Below, piece after piece: positions 1-7,894 of a stretch of 10,905 nt of DNA (the first letter of the stretch is position 1; every line of letters starts with the position of its first letter). Made by a program: the position numbers and the translations under genes. Source of the DNA: Tubulinosema ratisbonensis (Eukaryota; Microsporidia; Tubulinosematidae); contig RCSS01000474.1 of assembly GCA_004000155.1 (NCBI GenBank), positions 6,768-17,672 on the forward strand. The letters are read 5' to 3'. The notes under the pieces are model-generated. The model was not told the DNA's origin. It saw nothing but the letters and a program-made list of their open reading frames with translations, and made no database searches.

Positions 1-2
1 AN

Positions 3-80
3 GNTGATTTTGTGGCAAAAGTAGAAAATGACCAGAAAAAGAATTTTAGGTTTGAGGGATGGGTTTCTAAGCCTGAATAA
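3..80 (+). CDS. C-terminal end of an unidentified gene (partial, enters from left edge)
   Basis: An open frame runs from the left edge to a TAA at 78-80. It encodes about 25 residues that end in the segment NFRFEGWVSKPE. The base composition (gtg gca, gac cag, agg, tgg) is richer in G and C than the spacer that follows at once, which supports real coding sequence. The tail mixes charged and aromatic residues and has no membrane segment. I do not recognise the family from so short a tail. The gene would converge with the Nog2 gene, whose stop lies about 130 bp downstream on the other strand; that spacer (81-211) is nearly pure A+T and shows nothing else. Confidence 0.5.
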   Translation, partial: XDFVAKVENDQKKNFRFEGWVSKPE

Positions 81-211
81 TAAAATAAATTAAATATTTT
101 TTTAAAAATAATAGTTTTTTATCATAAAAAAACTAATTTTTATTGTATTATATTAAAAATAAAAGTACGTATTATATTTAGAATTTAAGTAATTTATTGT
201 AAAAAAATACT

Positions 212-1458
212 TTAATTTTTATAAAATTCTTCTGACACTTCATTAAAATAANGAATCTTACCTCGTATAAAATCTGCTAAAATAATCTTAGCACTACCTT
301 CCACATTATAAACTCCACCTTTTAATAACTTACCATACCTTTTAGAGAATAATTCTAAAAATTCTTCTGAGTCTTTTCCTTTTATATTGTAAACATTTTC
401 TAACGTAGATTTATGCTTTGCATAAATTAAATTAAAATAAACCTCAGGGTCTTTCACATTTTCTACCCTTACTGCCCCTTTAAGAATGGCTTGCTCAGTA
501 GAAATGTGAGGCACTACACCTGGTGAATCTATTAAATTAATTTGTTTGGTCAAAGAAATGTACTGGTAACACTTAGTTTCACCTGGAATAGGTGCCACAC
601 TACATACTTCTTTAGACCTAAGTGCATTAATTATACTACTTTTACCTGTGTTAGGGTATCCTACNAATCCTACACTTATTTCTCTGTCACTCATTTTTTT
701 AAACTGCTTTAACAAATTTATCAAATTTANTTTACCATAAGAATTTTTATATGAATTAGCATGAAATAACAGACAAGGATGTTTCTTAGAAATTAAGCTT
801 TGCCACTTGGAAGAGACAGAAAAAGGAATTAAATCTACTTTGTTAAGAATGTAAATCAATTTCTTGTTTTTCTCCAAAGTGTATTTCTCAATCAAATCAC
901 ATTTAGTATTAACGGGATCCCTNGAATCTAAAACATGGACAACCACATCAGAACAATCTATAACCTTAAACAACTCATTCCAAATACGTTTACTAATCCC
1001 TTTTTGATGTGTAAATTCATAATCTTCTTCTTTTTCTTTCTCCTCTTTTACAAAATTTTGTTTCTCGGAAGAATTTAACAAAAGTTTGTCAAAATTTGAT
1101 TTGACACGTTTACTTTGCTTGGAATANATTTCTTGAAAATTTATTTTCTTTTTACTTTTCGTATCTTTGTTTTCTATCAAAGAAAATGGGAGCAAGTTTT
1201 TAGAAAGAAGCACTTCATAAGGTTTAAGATCTTTTTTTTGGTTGGCCAGTTTGTCAACCTCTTCTTTGGTAATGGTTCTTGTTTCTTGGAACCATTTTCT
1301 GTCAGCATGGATCTTTCCTATATCTGCTTTAGGGTTTTGGAATTGTGCGTGTTTGATTATCTTTCCTTTGCTGTTACGNATAGGTTTGCTTAGTTTCATC
1401 ATTAGTTTGCGAGCTTCCTTTGCTNTTNNGTGGAATAAAAATTTGATTTTGTTTTCAT
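212..1458 (-). CDS. NOG2: Nucleolar GTPase Nog2/NUG2 (pre-60S ribosome assembly), 5' end frame-shifted by ambiguous bases
   Basis: This is a circularly permuted YlqF/YawG-family GTPase that in other eukaryotes joins pre-60S particles in the nucleolus and nucleoplasm and acts as a checkpoint before nuclear export. Numbering from the Met at 1402, the N-terminal NGP1NT-type region contains RNSKGKII and DRKWFQETR (residues 9-43). The GTPase motifs follow in permuted order: a D-x-RDP segment (159-163), NKVD (G4, 187-190), GYPNTGKSS (G1 P-loop, 248-256), PIPGETK (G2, 271-277) and DSPG (G3, 292-295). The C-terminal RGKI box is at 380-383. The uninterrupted frame starts at 1402, but the family motif NF(Y/I) lies further upstream in another frame, starting at the ATG at 1458. 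Ns at 1424-1433 probably hide a one-base error. With the extension the protein is about 415 aa, against 486 in yeast. Identity is very secure; the exact start is inferred. Confidence 0.96.
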
Positions 1459-1462
1459 TAAT

Positions 1463-1465
1463 GGG
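1463..1465 (-). promoter_or_regulatory. CCC start-site motif upstream of NOG2
   Basis: On the minus strand a CCC triplet lies at -7 to -5 relative to the ATG at 1458-1456 (AAAACCCATTAATG). Microsporidian genes often carry a C-rich triplet just before the start codon. No such triplet precedes the internal ATG at 1402, so the motif helps to choose the upstream start. Confidence 0.5.
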
Positions 1466-1533
1466 TTTTATATTTGAAAAGTAAAATTAAAAATTATTTT
1501 TTTTNGTAAAAATCNTTTCAGAATACTTAATTT

Positions 1534-2721
1534 TTAATCAATTCTAGAATAATTCTTAAGTTTGTTATATCTTTCAATCACTGATAAGACNACTATNACT
1601 GAAGCAACTGCTATTATCCCAAATATAACTATTTTAAACCTTCTTTGGCTAAGATCTTTTANCTCGTTAATTTTTCTAGTAATGTCTGACATACCTTGTT
1701 GCATTCCTTTAAGTTTTAATTCAGAATCAGATATTCTTGTATTAATAATCTCCATTGAATCATTAAAATCATCATGGTGTCCGTCTTTTAAAGTTTTATT
1801 TACTTTGTTCAAATCATCTTTTATTCTATCTATNTCTTCTCTAGTTTCGTGCACTGCANTGGCTAATGATTGACCTGAAGGTCCACCTAACATGGTTTTG
1901 ATGTAATCAATGTAATGTTCTAAGTTAGAGATCAAATGTCTTGTTCCCTTATCAGAATGAGTGATCTCATCATACATTCTTGTCTTCTCTTCTGGCTTCT
2001 TGCTGTGTGCTATCAATGGTTCGTAATGTTCATACTCTTCTCTTTTATAAAGGACTGCTTTTTTAAGAATAAACTTTTTTTCTAAAGGTACTTTGTCATA
2101 ATAAGAAGATATTGCAAAATATTTTCCTTTGGATCTATCCCCTAAAGCGGAAGCATCTTTAAATCTTAGGTTATCATAAAGCAAATTATCTCCGTTATAA
2201 AGTTCCATTTTAAAATTTTGCATTGTATTAATAACTTTTACTGTCACGTCTTTTATATTTTTAAGTCTTTCTTGATTAACAGAATCTCTTAAAACACTTA
2301 CATCCTCCATTGCATGCATGTTTACTTCACCATCATTTGAAGTGACAATTAAATCTACAGCCTTTCCTGTGAATTCTATACCTGCTACCATTCCGTTGAA
2401 TTTTGGGTCTACTCCTTTGAACGATCCTTGTTCAACTCTATCATCTGTATACCAAAGATAAACTCCTCCTACTTCACCAGGAGAAAGATTGAGATCATTT
2501 ATTGTAAACGCAAAGCTCCATTCATCATATGGATTAGGTGTCTCAAAATGTACTATTGACCCTTTCTCAGAGGATGCTCTCAATGTAATCCCTTCAGCTG
2601 TTGAGAATGCATTTTCAAATCCAATACTACTTAGGTCCATGTTTCTTTCATATTCTACTTCTTTAGAAGGAAATTCTTTGTATTCTACTTTTGCTAAAAG
2701 ACTTATCAAATAACAAAACAT
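1534..2721 (-). CDS. L-type lectin-fold cargo receptor (ERGIC-53/Emp47-like type I membrane protein)
   Basis: The 395-aa protein has the architecture of early-secretory-pathway L-type lectins: a short hydrophobic signal peptide (about 1-12), a beta-rich luminal domain (about 30-225), a stalk rich in heptad-like Leu/Ile with predicted coiled coil (about 288-356), one transmembrane helix (362-381) and a cytosolic tail of about 14 residues. The lectin-like core is seen in WSFAFTI (68-74), GGVYLWYT (85-92) and the GMVAGIEF strand (110-117), which match the W-x-I-x-F, G-x-x-x-WYT and GLGIFFD elements of ERGIC-53, VIP36 and Emp47. The family moves glycoproteins or other cargo between ER and Golgi. 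The Asp that normally follows the IFF strand and binds Ca2+ and mannose is absent, so sugar binding is doubtful. The tail ends NYSRID and has no KKxx retrieval signal. The ATG at 2721 is the first Met after an upstream in-frame stop. The family call is by eye. Confidence 0.8.
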   Translation of the reverse strand: MFCYLISLLAKVEYKEFPSKEVEYERNMDLSSIGFENAFSTAEGITLRASSEKGSIVHFETPNPYDEWSFAFTINDLNLSPGEVGGVYLWYTDDRVEQGSFKGVDPKFNGMVAGIEFTGKAVDLIVTSNDGEVNMHAMEDVSVLRDSVNQERLKNIKDVTVKVINTMQNFKMELYNGDNLLYDNLRFKDASALGDRSKGKYFAISSYYDKVPLEKKFILKKAVLYKREEYEHYEPLIAHSKKPEEKTRMYDEITHSDKGTRHLISNLEHYIDYIKTMLGGPSGQSLAXAVHETREXIDRIKDDLNKVNKTLKDGHHDDFNDSMEIINTRISDSELKLKGMQQGMSDITRKINEXKDLSQRRFKIVIFGIIAVASXIXVLSVIERYNKLKNYSRID

Positions 2722-2819
2722 ACAAACAAATGATCAAAATATTTATAAATTACTTGAAACAAAAAATTTCAAATCAAAACATTTTCAAAACGAAATGAAG
2801 AAACAATAAAAGAAAACAA
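2722..2819. promoter_or_regulatory. Divergent promoter region between lectin-like gene and orphan surface-type gene
   Basis: The 98 bp separate two start codons pointing apart and must hold the 5' regulatory sequence of both. The sequence is A-rich on the plus strand and contains a small inverted repeat, TTGAAA (2754-2759) and TTTCAA (2767-2772), around an A-run. Neither gene has the CCC triplet at its start. No recognisable factor site is claimed. Confidence 0.4.
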
Positions 2820-5129
2820 ATGAGGATGCTATTTTACAATGATATTTATAAAATATTTAGCTTTTATAGAACAATCACTTTTCTTCCTAATATATTAATT
2901 CTGATTGGACTACACACAAATTNCCAAATCACGAATAGTAAAAATTTTCAGAATAAGAATTTGCCTATTTCAAGTTTGATAGACAAAAATCAAATCGTTT
3001 CTAATGCGAATTTACTTTGTAATTGTAATATTTATGATCCTAAATGTATATGGTANTGTCAAAATATATATAGTTCAAAAGGATGGTTAAATCAAAAAAA
3101 TACGAGAAAAGAGAATCCNCTGAAAAAAGATGCAAACANTTTTAAAGATATTTACAATCAATTTAATAACATCTCAATAGAATTTACATCAGAATCACTT
3201 TTACCTACAAAAAGTATATTTCCCAGTCCAACAAATTTNTCTACCAAAAAAATCAAATCAATTATTAATCCTTTAATCTCACTTTACAAATCAAAGAACG
3301 ATACATTAAACACAGTCATAAAAAAGAAAAATAAATATGAAACAGAAAAAGAAATCTGTGATTTTGTAATTTTTCTTAAAAAAATAGAAAAAGAAACTAA
3401 CGGAGATGAAAAAAATTTATTACAAAATATAATTTACAAATATTTTAAAATCAACAATTTAAATGATTTAGAATGTACTTTGGATGAAAATGATGAAAGT
3501 TTTATCGATTTTTTGGAAGGAAAAACAACAGAATCCGATAAAAATACTGTAAGTTTGTTGAACAAAGACGATAACCCTAAAAAACATGGTAAATTCAAAT
3601 TCTCAAAAATTTATTATACTTCTGTTTTTTATATTCCAGATGTTTCTATCTCAAATATTTTCACAAGCAAAGCTTCTATAAGCAAAGTCAAATCAAGTTT
3701 ATCAAATTCAATTACCATGTCAATGTCATCAAAAAATAAACAAGATTCTTTGATCAAAGCAAATGAATTGAGTGAAAAAAGAAATGCTATAAATAAAGAA
3801 CTAGATTCTGCTGAAGTAAGCATAGCAAGTTCGATTAATAAAGTAGCAAAAAAAGCAGTGAGCACCAAATACATAGAAACAACTAGTTTTGTTTATTCTA
3901 CACCATATTATACACTAAATAAAAGTATTTTCAATGATTCTGTAAAAACAGTAACAGTGACATATTACATAAACGATATAAAAGATGATACTCCGGAACA
4001 AAAAAACATTTCTTTTGCCAAAGAAAAAAATACGCAAGGTGAGAATACAATTTCAATAGAAGAATGCAAAAATAAATTAGATTTAAATGCACATAAAGAA
4101 AATTTATTGTCAAGTACCATTTCTGCAAATGATTGTAAAAAACAACAACACGATAAAAACGAATTTATCACGATTGACGATTTTATCAACGAAGTAAAAA
4201 ATTCACAAAAAATAAACAATACCACAATAAAAGAATTAATCAAACAAAACCTAAATGAAATTTACAAAGAAAAAGAGAACTTTACATCCAATTCGTCAAT
4301 TTCCCAATTAAAATCAATCAGCGACACACAAAAAACAAATCAACTATCAAATCAAAATTCATTAATAAAGAAAACAACAATCTTAACCACAATTTTTATC
4401 ACCAAAAGTGAAATAGAAAAAACGTTTACCAAATTTACAACAACGACAGTAAACTTTAATATCGAATCAAAGATAGAAAAGATTCTTTTTGAGTTCGAAA
4501 ATAAATTAAAAAACATTCAACCAATGGAAAGAATGATTGTAAATAAAATGAATGAAATTGACGAAAGTAATAATCTTAAAAATGAACAGAGAATAAGAAA
4601 TTTATTAAAGAGTATTAAGTTAGAAGAGAAAGATGTTAAAAATAATACAAATTTTATAGAAATTGTTGCTAACCAATCTTCAAGCGGAACATCAAATAAA
4701 AATGTAATGACAAGTACATTTGCACAAATGTTGAGTAAATCCGAAATATTTACTAACACTGATCAAAAAAGTAAAATTTTAGAATCAACAGCATCACTCA
4801 GTAATCAGAATTCAGTTCAATCACTTTCAAGATCACAAATAAATTCAAATTATAGCACAAAAATAGAATATAATTCTTCTAAATTATATTCTAATACTGT
4901 AACATCTTCAGAATTAAAATTATTTTCTCCTCTAAATTTAACGTCAATAATAGAAAATGAAACAAAAAAGAACTTTTTTTCTACTAAGAAATGTAGTACG
5001 ATAATATTAAAAGACAATAAAAACACAGAATCTTCTAACATCAACCCTAAAGAAAGAATTTTAATCACAAAAACAATAGAATTGGATGATCAAAATAATT
5101 TAGAAATAAAAATATCACAAGATAATTGA
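2820..5129 (+). CDS. Large Ser/Thr/Asn/Lys-rich orphan, probable secreted or surface protein
   Basis: The 769-aa protein is of a kind I do not recognise. The N-terminus has a positively charged and aromatic lead (1-17) and a hydrophobic segment (about 18-32, TFLPNILILIGL), which fits a signal peptide or signal anchor. There is no other clear membrane segment and no GPI-type hydrophobic end. A Cys cluster follows at C67, C69, C76 and C80 (CNCNIYDPKC is its core). The rest is low-complexity, rich in S, T, N, K and I, with few scattered Cys. Patches of beta-type Thr/Tyr/Val alternate with Lys/Glu-rich helical stretches, for instance 263-281, 350-371 plus the nearby TVTVTYYI, and 517-545. The first two look like diverged copies of one unit. 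Composition and signal suggest a wall, polar-tube or host-exposed protein, but this is inference only. The second Met (codon 3) is an alternative start. Adjacent genes give no functional clue. Confidence 0.8.
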   Translation: MRMLFYNDIYKIFSFYRTITFLPNILILIGLHTNXQITNSKNFQNKNLPISSLIDKNQIVSNANLLCNCNIYDPKCIWXCQNIYSSKGWLNQKNTRKENXLKKDANXFKDIYNQFNNISIEFTSESLLPTKSIFPSPTNXSTKKIKSIINPLISLYKSKNDTLNTVIKKKNKYETEKEICDFVIFLKKIEKETNGDEKNLLQNIIYKYFKINNLNDLECTLDENDESFIDFLEGKTTESDKNTVSLLNKDDNPKKHGKFKFSKIYYTSVFYIPDVSISNIFTSKASISKVKSSLSNSITMSMSSKNKQDSLIKANELSEKRNAINKELDSAEVSIASSINKVAKKAVSTKYIETTSFVYSTPYYTLNKSIFNDSVKTVTVTYYINDIKDDTPEQKNISFAKEKNTQGENTISIEECKNKLDLNAHKENLLSSTISANDCKKQQHDKNEFITIDDFINEVKNSQKINNTTIKELIKQNLNEIYKEKENFTSNSSISQLKSISDTQKTNQLSNQNSLIKKTTILTTIFITKSEIEKTFTKFTTTTVNFNIESKIEKILFEFENKLKNIQPMERMIVNKMNEIDESNNLKNEQRIRNLLKSIKLEEKDVKNNTNFIEIVANQSSSGTSNKNVMTSTFAQMLSKSEIFTNTDQKSKILESTASLSNQNSVQSLSRSQINSNYSTKIEYNSSKLYSNTVTSSELKLFSPLNLTSIIENETKKNFFSTKKCSTIILKDNKNTESSNINPKERILITKTIELDDQNNLEIKISQDN

Positions 5130-5422
5130 ACAATAATTAAATTATAAATAATCTTTAAATTTAGTTAATTTTTGTAAAGAATCTATATTTTATGAAATAA
5201 TAAAGATTTTTATTACAATTTAAATTTTTACCGATTTACTTTAAAAAATTAAAAAAAAATTATTTTGTTTTAAGAAATAAAAATTTTTTATAGATTATTA
5301 ATAAATAAAATTTATATAAAAAATATTCTTAAAATATTTAAATTTATTTTTTTGTGAAAAAGAGTATATTTATTTTTTATATTTATACGTTATAAATAAA
5401 AGTTTTAGCAAAAATTAAATAT
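5130..5422. other. AT-rich spacer between convergent genes
   Basis: The 293 bp lie between two stop codons that face each other. The sequence is almost entirely A and T in homopolymer runs, with no open frame of note, no tRNA-like pattern and no clear repeat. It must contain the 3' ends and polyadenylation signals of both flanking genes; AATAAA-like words occur (for example near 5196) but are expected by chance here. Confidence 0.6.
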
Positions 5423-6113
5423 TTAGTTATTAATACAAATGGTATTAAATTCATAAAAGTTGCTTATCTCTTTTAGGATTTCTTTTGAATTATTTTTCTG
5501 CTTAGTTTTTTTAGAACCTAGTTTAGTTTGATTTTTCCTACTTAAAATATCAAAATATTCCGGTATATTTTTACATTCTTCTAGATAATCAAGATATATT
5601 TCTTCATTTTTCTTTATATTTTTGCTTAAAAATAATTTTTTTATGACCTTTTTTTCTATAAAGATATTTTTTAATATTTTCTGATTTGTAGATGATTGTA
5701 GAATTAAGCTTATCAATCATCTTTTTAGAATATTTAATACCTTTTTTATTTTGATTTTTCATGATAAATTTACATAAAGCTTCATTTAATTCTACTACGG
5801 CTTTAATAATCTTATTATAATTCTCTATCCAGTTTATATCTTGATTGTTCGATAACAAAATTTCAATCAATAATTTTAATTCCATAATCAGATTGTTTAG
5901 TGTTACTGATTTCTTATTTTTATAATTTAATTTGTATTTGTAAATGATACAACATTTAGTGAAAATGAATAAATTTTCTTTAGCGGTTGCATTTTTGTAA
6001 AACAAAACCATCTCTAACATATCTTTTATTTCGCACAGGTTTAAAGAATGATCTGGGTGTGAGATAGGAAAATTTTTGCAAATGATGAACAAAAATGTTA
6101 AGAATATTAGCAT
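5423..6113 (-). pseudogene. Small predicted secreted orphan protein, broken by one frameshift (error or real)
   Basis: Two overlapping minus-strand frames share this locus: 5604-6113 (169 codons, with the start) and 5423-5716 (97 codons, with the end). The whole span is 691 bp, one base more than 230 codons, so one extra base would explain the break. The best candidate sites are the 7-T runs at 5636-5642 and 5649-5655, inside the overlap. The first part begins with a strong signal peptide (MLIFLTFLFIICKNF, about residues 1-17) and continues as a helical, Lys/Asn/Ile-rich protein with Cys at 12, 27, 54, 55 and 114. The second part is Lys-rich, with motifs such as EEIYLDYLEECKNIPEYF. I do not recognise a family. 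A CCC triplet at -5 to -3 supports the start at 6113, and an in-frame stop lies just upstream. It could be a lineage-specific secreted protein of about 229 aa; a true pseudogene is possible. Confidence 0.6.
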
Positions 6114-6115
6114 GA

Positions 6116-6118
6116 GGG
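6116..6118 (-). promoter_or_regulatory. CCC start-site motif upstream of the small secreted orphan
   Basis: On the minus strand CCC lies at -5 to -3 before the ATG at 6113-6111 (CAACCCTCATG). It is the same kind of signal as before NOG2 and the La gene and is the main reason to regard this frame as a real gene. Confidence 0.5.
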
Positions 6119-6668
6119 TTGATTATTTTTAATTTTTACTGCTTGGTCTTTGTTTTCCTTTTTGAGAAGTCAAAATCAGTTTAAATAATTTTTAGCCAAT
6201 AATAAATAAACTTTTCAATTTTTATAAAAAAACATAAACATAATTTATTTCTTATGAAAAATTGTATAATTTAACTTAAAATGAAAATTTAGCTTTTGAA
6301 TTTCTTTTTTACTAAAAATTTATTCTAAAATGCCATTTTATACTTGAAAAATGTTATTTTTACAAGCACAAATAATTAATAATTCTGTAAATATAATAAC
6401 ATCTTTGAAGAATCTACTGTCAATTTATGACAAGTGAAAAAGGTTTAAGGTTGGTTTTAAAATACAAAGTTGTTTTTTTGTTAAAAACGAATGTTTTAAG
6501 TATTTATATTTTTTTCTTAATTTTATAAATTATTATTTGTTATTAAATGTACCCTGTAAAGTAAAAAGTAAAAAATTATTTTTACATGCTATATAGAAGG
6601 TATAGCGAAAAGATCTTCGTATCGATTTTTCATCCATAAACAACAATAATAATGATTTACCAAATGAT

Positions 6669-6694
6669 CATTGATAGAACATATTCTATCAATG
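6669..6694. repeat. Perfect inverted repeat, 11-bp arms with 4-base loop
   Basis: CATTGATAGAA at 6669-6679 is followed by the loop CATA (6680-6683) and its exact reverse complement at 6684-6694. The arms contain G and C bases, unlike the usual AT-only palindromes of such spacers. It lies in the centre of the less AT-rich island. It could form a hairpin or be a dimeric protein-binding site; the function is unknown. Confidence 0.7.
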
Positions 6695-7030
6695 AACAAA
6701 AATGATCGCCAAATGTACCAGTTAAATAAAAGTATAAATTTCCAGCGAAACTTAAGAGTATGGAGTTTATAAACAATCATTAAAATAGCTATTTGTAAAA
6801 AGTATTTATTTAAATTTTAAAAATATTTAATGTGGTACGAAGAGATACCATAATAATGATTCAAACAATTTAATTTTTATAAAAATTTACATGCTTTAGT
6901 TGTTCAAACTTGAATTAAATAAACAATAATTTTAAATTATTTTTTAAAAAATATATTTCATATTACAAAATACCTCTTTTTTTTATAGAATAATTCGTCT
7001 CTAAAAATNNNNTTTCCTTAAAATAAATAT

Positions 7031-7894
7031 TTATTTTTTACCTCTCTTCTCTTTTTTATTAGATTGAATTTCATCAAAATATTTCTTTACTTCCTCTTCA
7101 TTCATTTTAACCAAAGAAATACTTTTATTTTCACTTGTAAATTCTTTCTTTTCAAAATTTTGTACCTCTTTAAACCTTAAACACTTAGCTTTTAAATCAA
7201 CAAAGGCAATTCCTTCAACCATTTTCTTAATATCCCTAATTTGTATTGAATCATTACAAGTGTATTTGTAAAGTTTGTTTAAAAAATTATCAAAACCATT
7301 CTCTTCTTTTTTTTCTTTCTTTTTATTTTCCTCTTTTTTTAATGAAATAAGCTCATTTTTTGTCATGATTTGTAAAAATTCTTCTTCTTTCTTTACTTTT
7401 TTACTCTCTTCTGACCTGTTAAACTTAATTTTCATTCCTAAAACTTTCTCTACCTCTTCTTTGGATGGTAAATGAACCAAAACTTCTCCATTAAAATTCT
7501 TTTTCTTGTCTCTTCTTAATCTTACTAACCTAGGAGTGGTGTATTCCTCTAAAAAAGTGGTAATTTCTTCTAAAGTTAAATTTTTATCAAATCCTTTGAT
7601 ACCTACAATTAATTCATCAACNTTGCACTTTAAATACTCCTCGTATTCACTTGTTATGATTTTTTTAATTTTATTTCCTTCGATTAACACCACCGATGAA
7701 TCTTTACAAGCTTCTTTAACATCTTCTTCGGTTACGTTCGCAGAAGAAAGATTTTTAAACTTACAAATTGTACTGATTGGAATAAATCCATTGTCTAATT
7801 CACATGTCTCTTTTAAGAATGTGTCAAATCGGTAATTTGCATCTGAAAAGTAAAATTCTACTTGTTTTTTTATTTTTNNTTTTGAAAGACCCAT
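7031..7894 (-). CDS. La protein (RNA 3'-oligoU-binding chaperone; La motif plus RRM)
   Basis: La proteins bind the UUU-OH 3' ends of new RNA polymerase III transcripts in the nucleus, protect them from exonucleases and help pre-tRNA folding. The 287-aa product opens with a La motif (about 7-85). Residues aligning with the oligoU pocket are kept: Q11, Y15, D24, F26 and F46, with F14 in place of the usual Tyr, within QVEFYFSDANYRFDTFLK. An RRM follows (about 94-160), with an RNP2-like strand ELIVGIKGF (94-102) and an RNP1-like strand FNGEVLVHL (134-142). A Lys/Glu-rich linker (163-200) leads to a third domain (about 203-278) with IRDIKKMVEGIAFVDLKAKC and LRFKE, resembling the atypical C-terminal xRRM of human La or LARP7. 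The basic tail ends KEKRGKK. A genuine La is more likely than LARP7, but the two cannot be separated with certainty here. The start at 7894 is supported by CCC directly before the ATG. Confidence 0.92.
   Translation of the reverse strand: MGLSKXKIKKQVEFYFSDANYRFDTFLKETCELDNGFIPISTICKFKNLSSANVTEEDVKEACKDSSVVLIEGNKIKKIITSEYEEYLKCXVDELIVGIKGFDKNLTLEEITTFLEEYTTPRLVRLRRDKKKNFNGEVLVHLPSKEEVEKVLGMKIKFNRSEESKKVKKEEEFLQIMTKNELISLKKEENKKKEKKEENGFDNFLNKLYKYTCNDSIQIRDIKKMVEGIAFVDLKAKCLRFKEVQNFEKKEFTSENKSISLVKMNEEEVKKYFDEIQSNKKEKRGKK

Larger units (their letters stand above)
6114..7030. other. Gene-poor 917-bp region
   Basis: This is the longest stretch without a supported gene. Most of it is low-GC spacer with short T and A runs. 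Two short frames exist. One on plus at 6427-6528 (33 codons, hydrophobic end) and one on minus at 6589-6780 (63 codons, aromatic-rich, with no known motif) have no homology signal I can see. The interval 6601-6780 is less AT-rich (49 of 180 bases are G or C) than its neighbours (6 of 60 at 6481-6540 and at 6901-6960), which may mark a decayed gene or mobile element. A palindrome is embedded here. There is no tRNA or rRNA pattern. Confidence 0.6.

Noticed and set aside
1115..1484. Plus-strand frames over the NOG2 5' half
   Set aside because: They are antisense shadows of the well-supported NOG2 coding strand, rich in Phe and Leu, and carry no motif.
3629..5068. Several minus-strand frames inside the large orphan gene
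   Set aside because: The 769-codon plus frame is far longer and has a signal-like start; the antisense frames are hydrophobic shadows of a Lys/Asn/Ser-rich sequence.
6427..6528. 33-codon plus-strand frame with a hydrophobic C-terminal end, like a tail-anchored peptide
   Set aside because: It is too short, its hydrophobic end comes from T-rich spacer, and there is no start-site motif or recognisable family.
6671..6692. Heat-shock-element-like GAA and TTC pair inside the palindrome
   Set aside because: The spacing between GAA and TTC is four bases, not the two of a heat-shock element, and no promoter or gene start is adjacent.
6589..6780. 63-codon minus-strand frame as a gene
   Set aside because: It is rich in Trp, Tyr and Phe without any known motif, has no signal or CCC start, and covers a palindrome; a relic or chance frame is more likely.
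7275..7835. Plus-strand Ser/Phe-rich frames over the La gene
   Set aside because: They are antisense shadows of the Lys/Glu-rich La coding strand.
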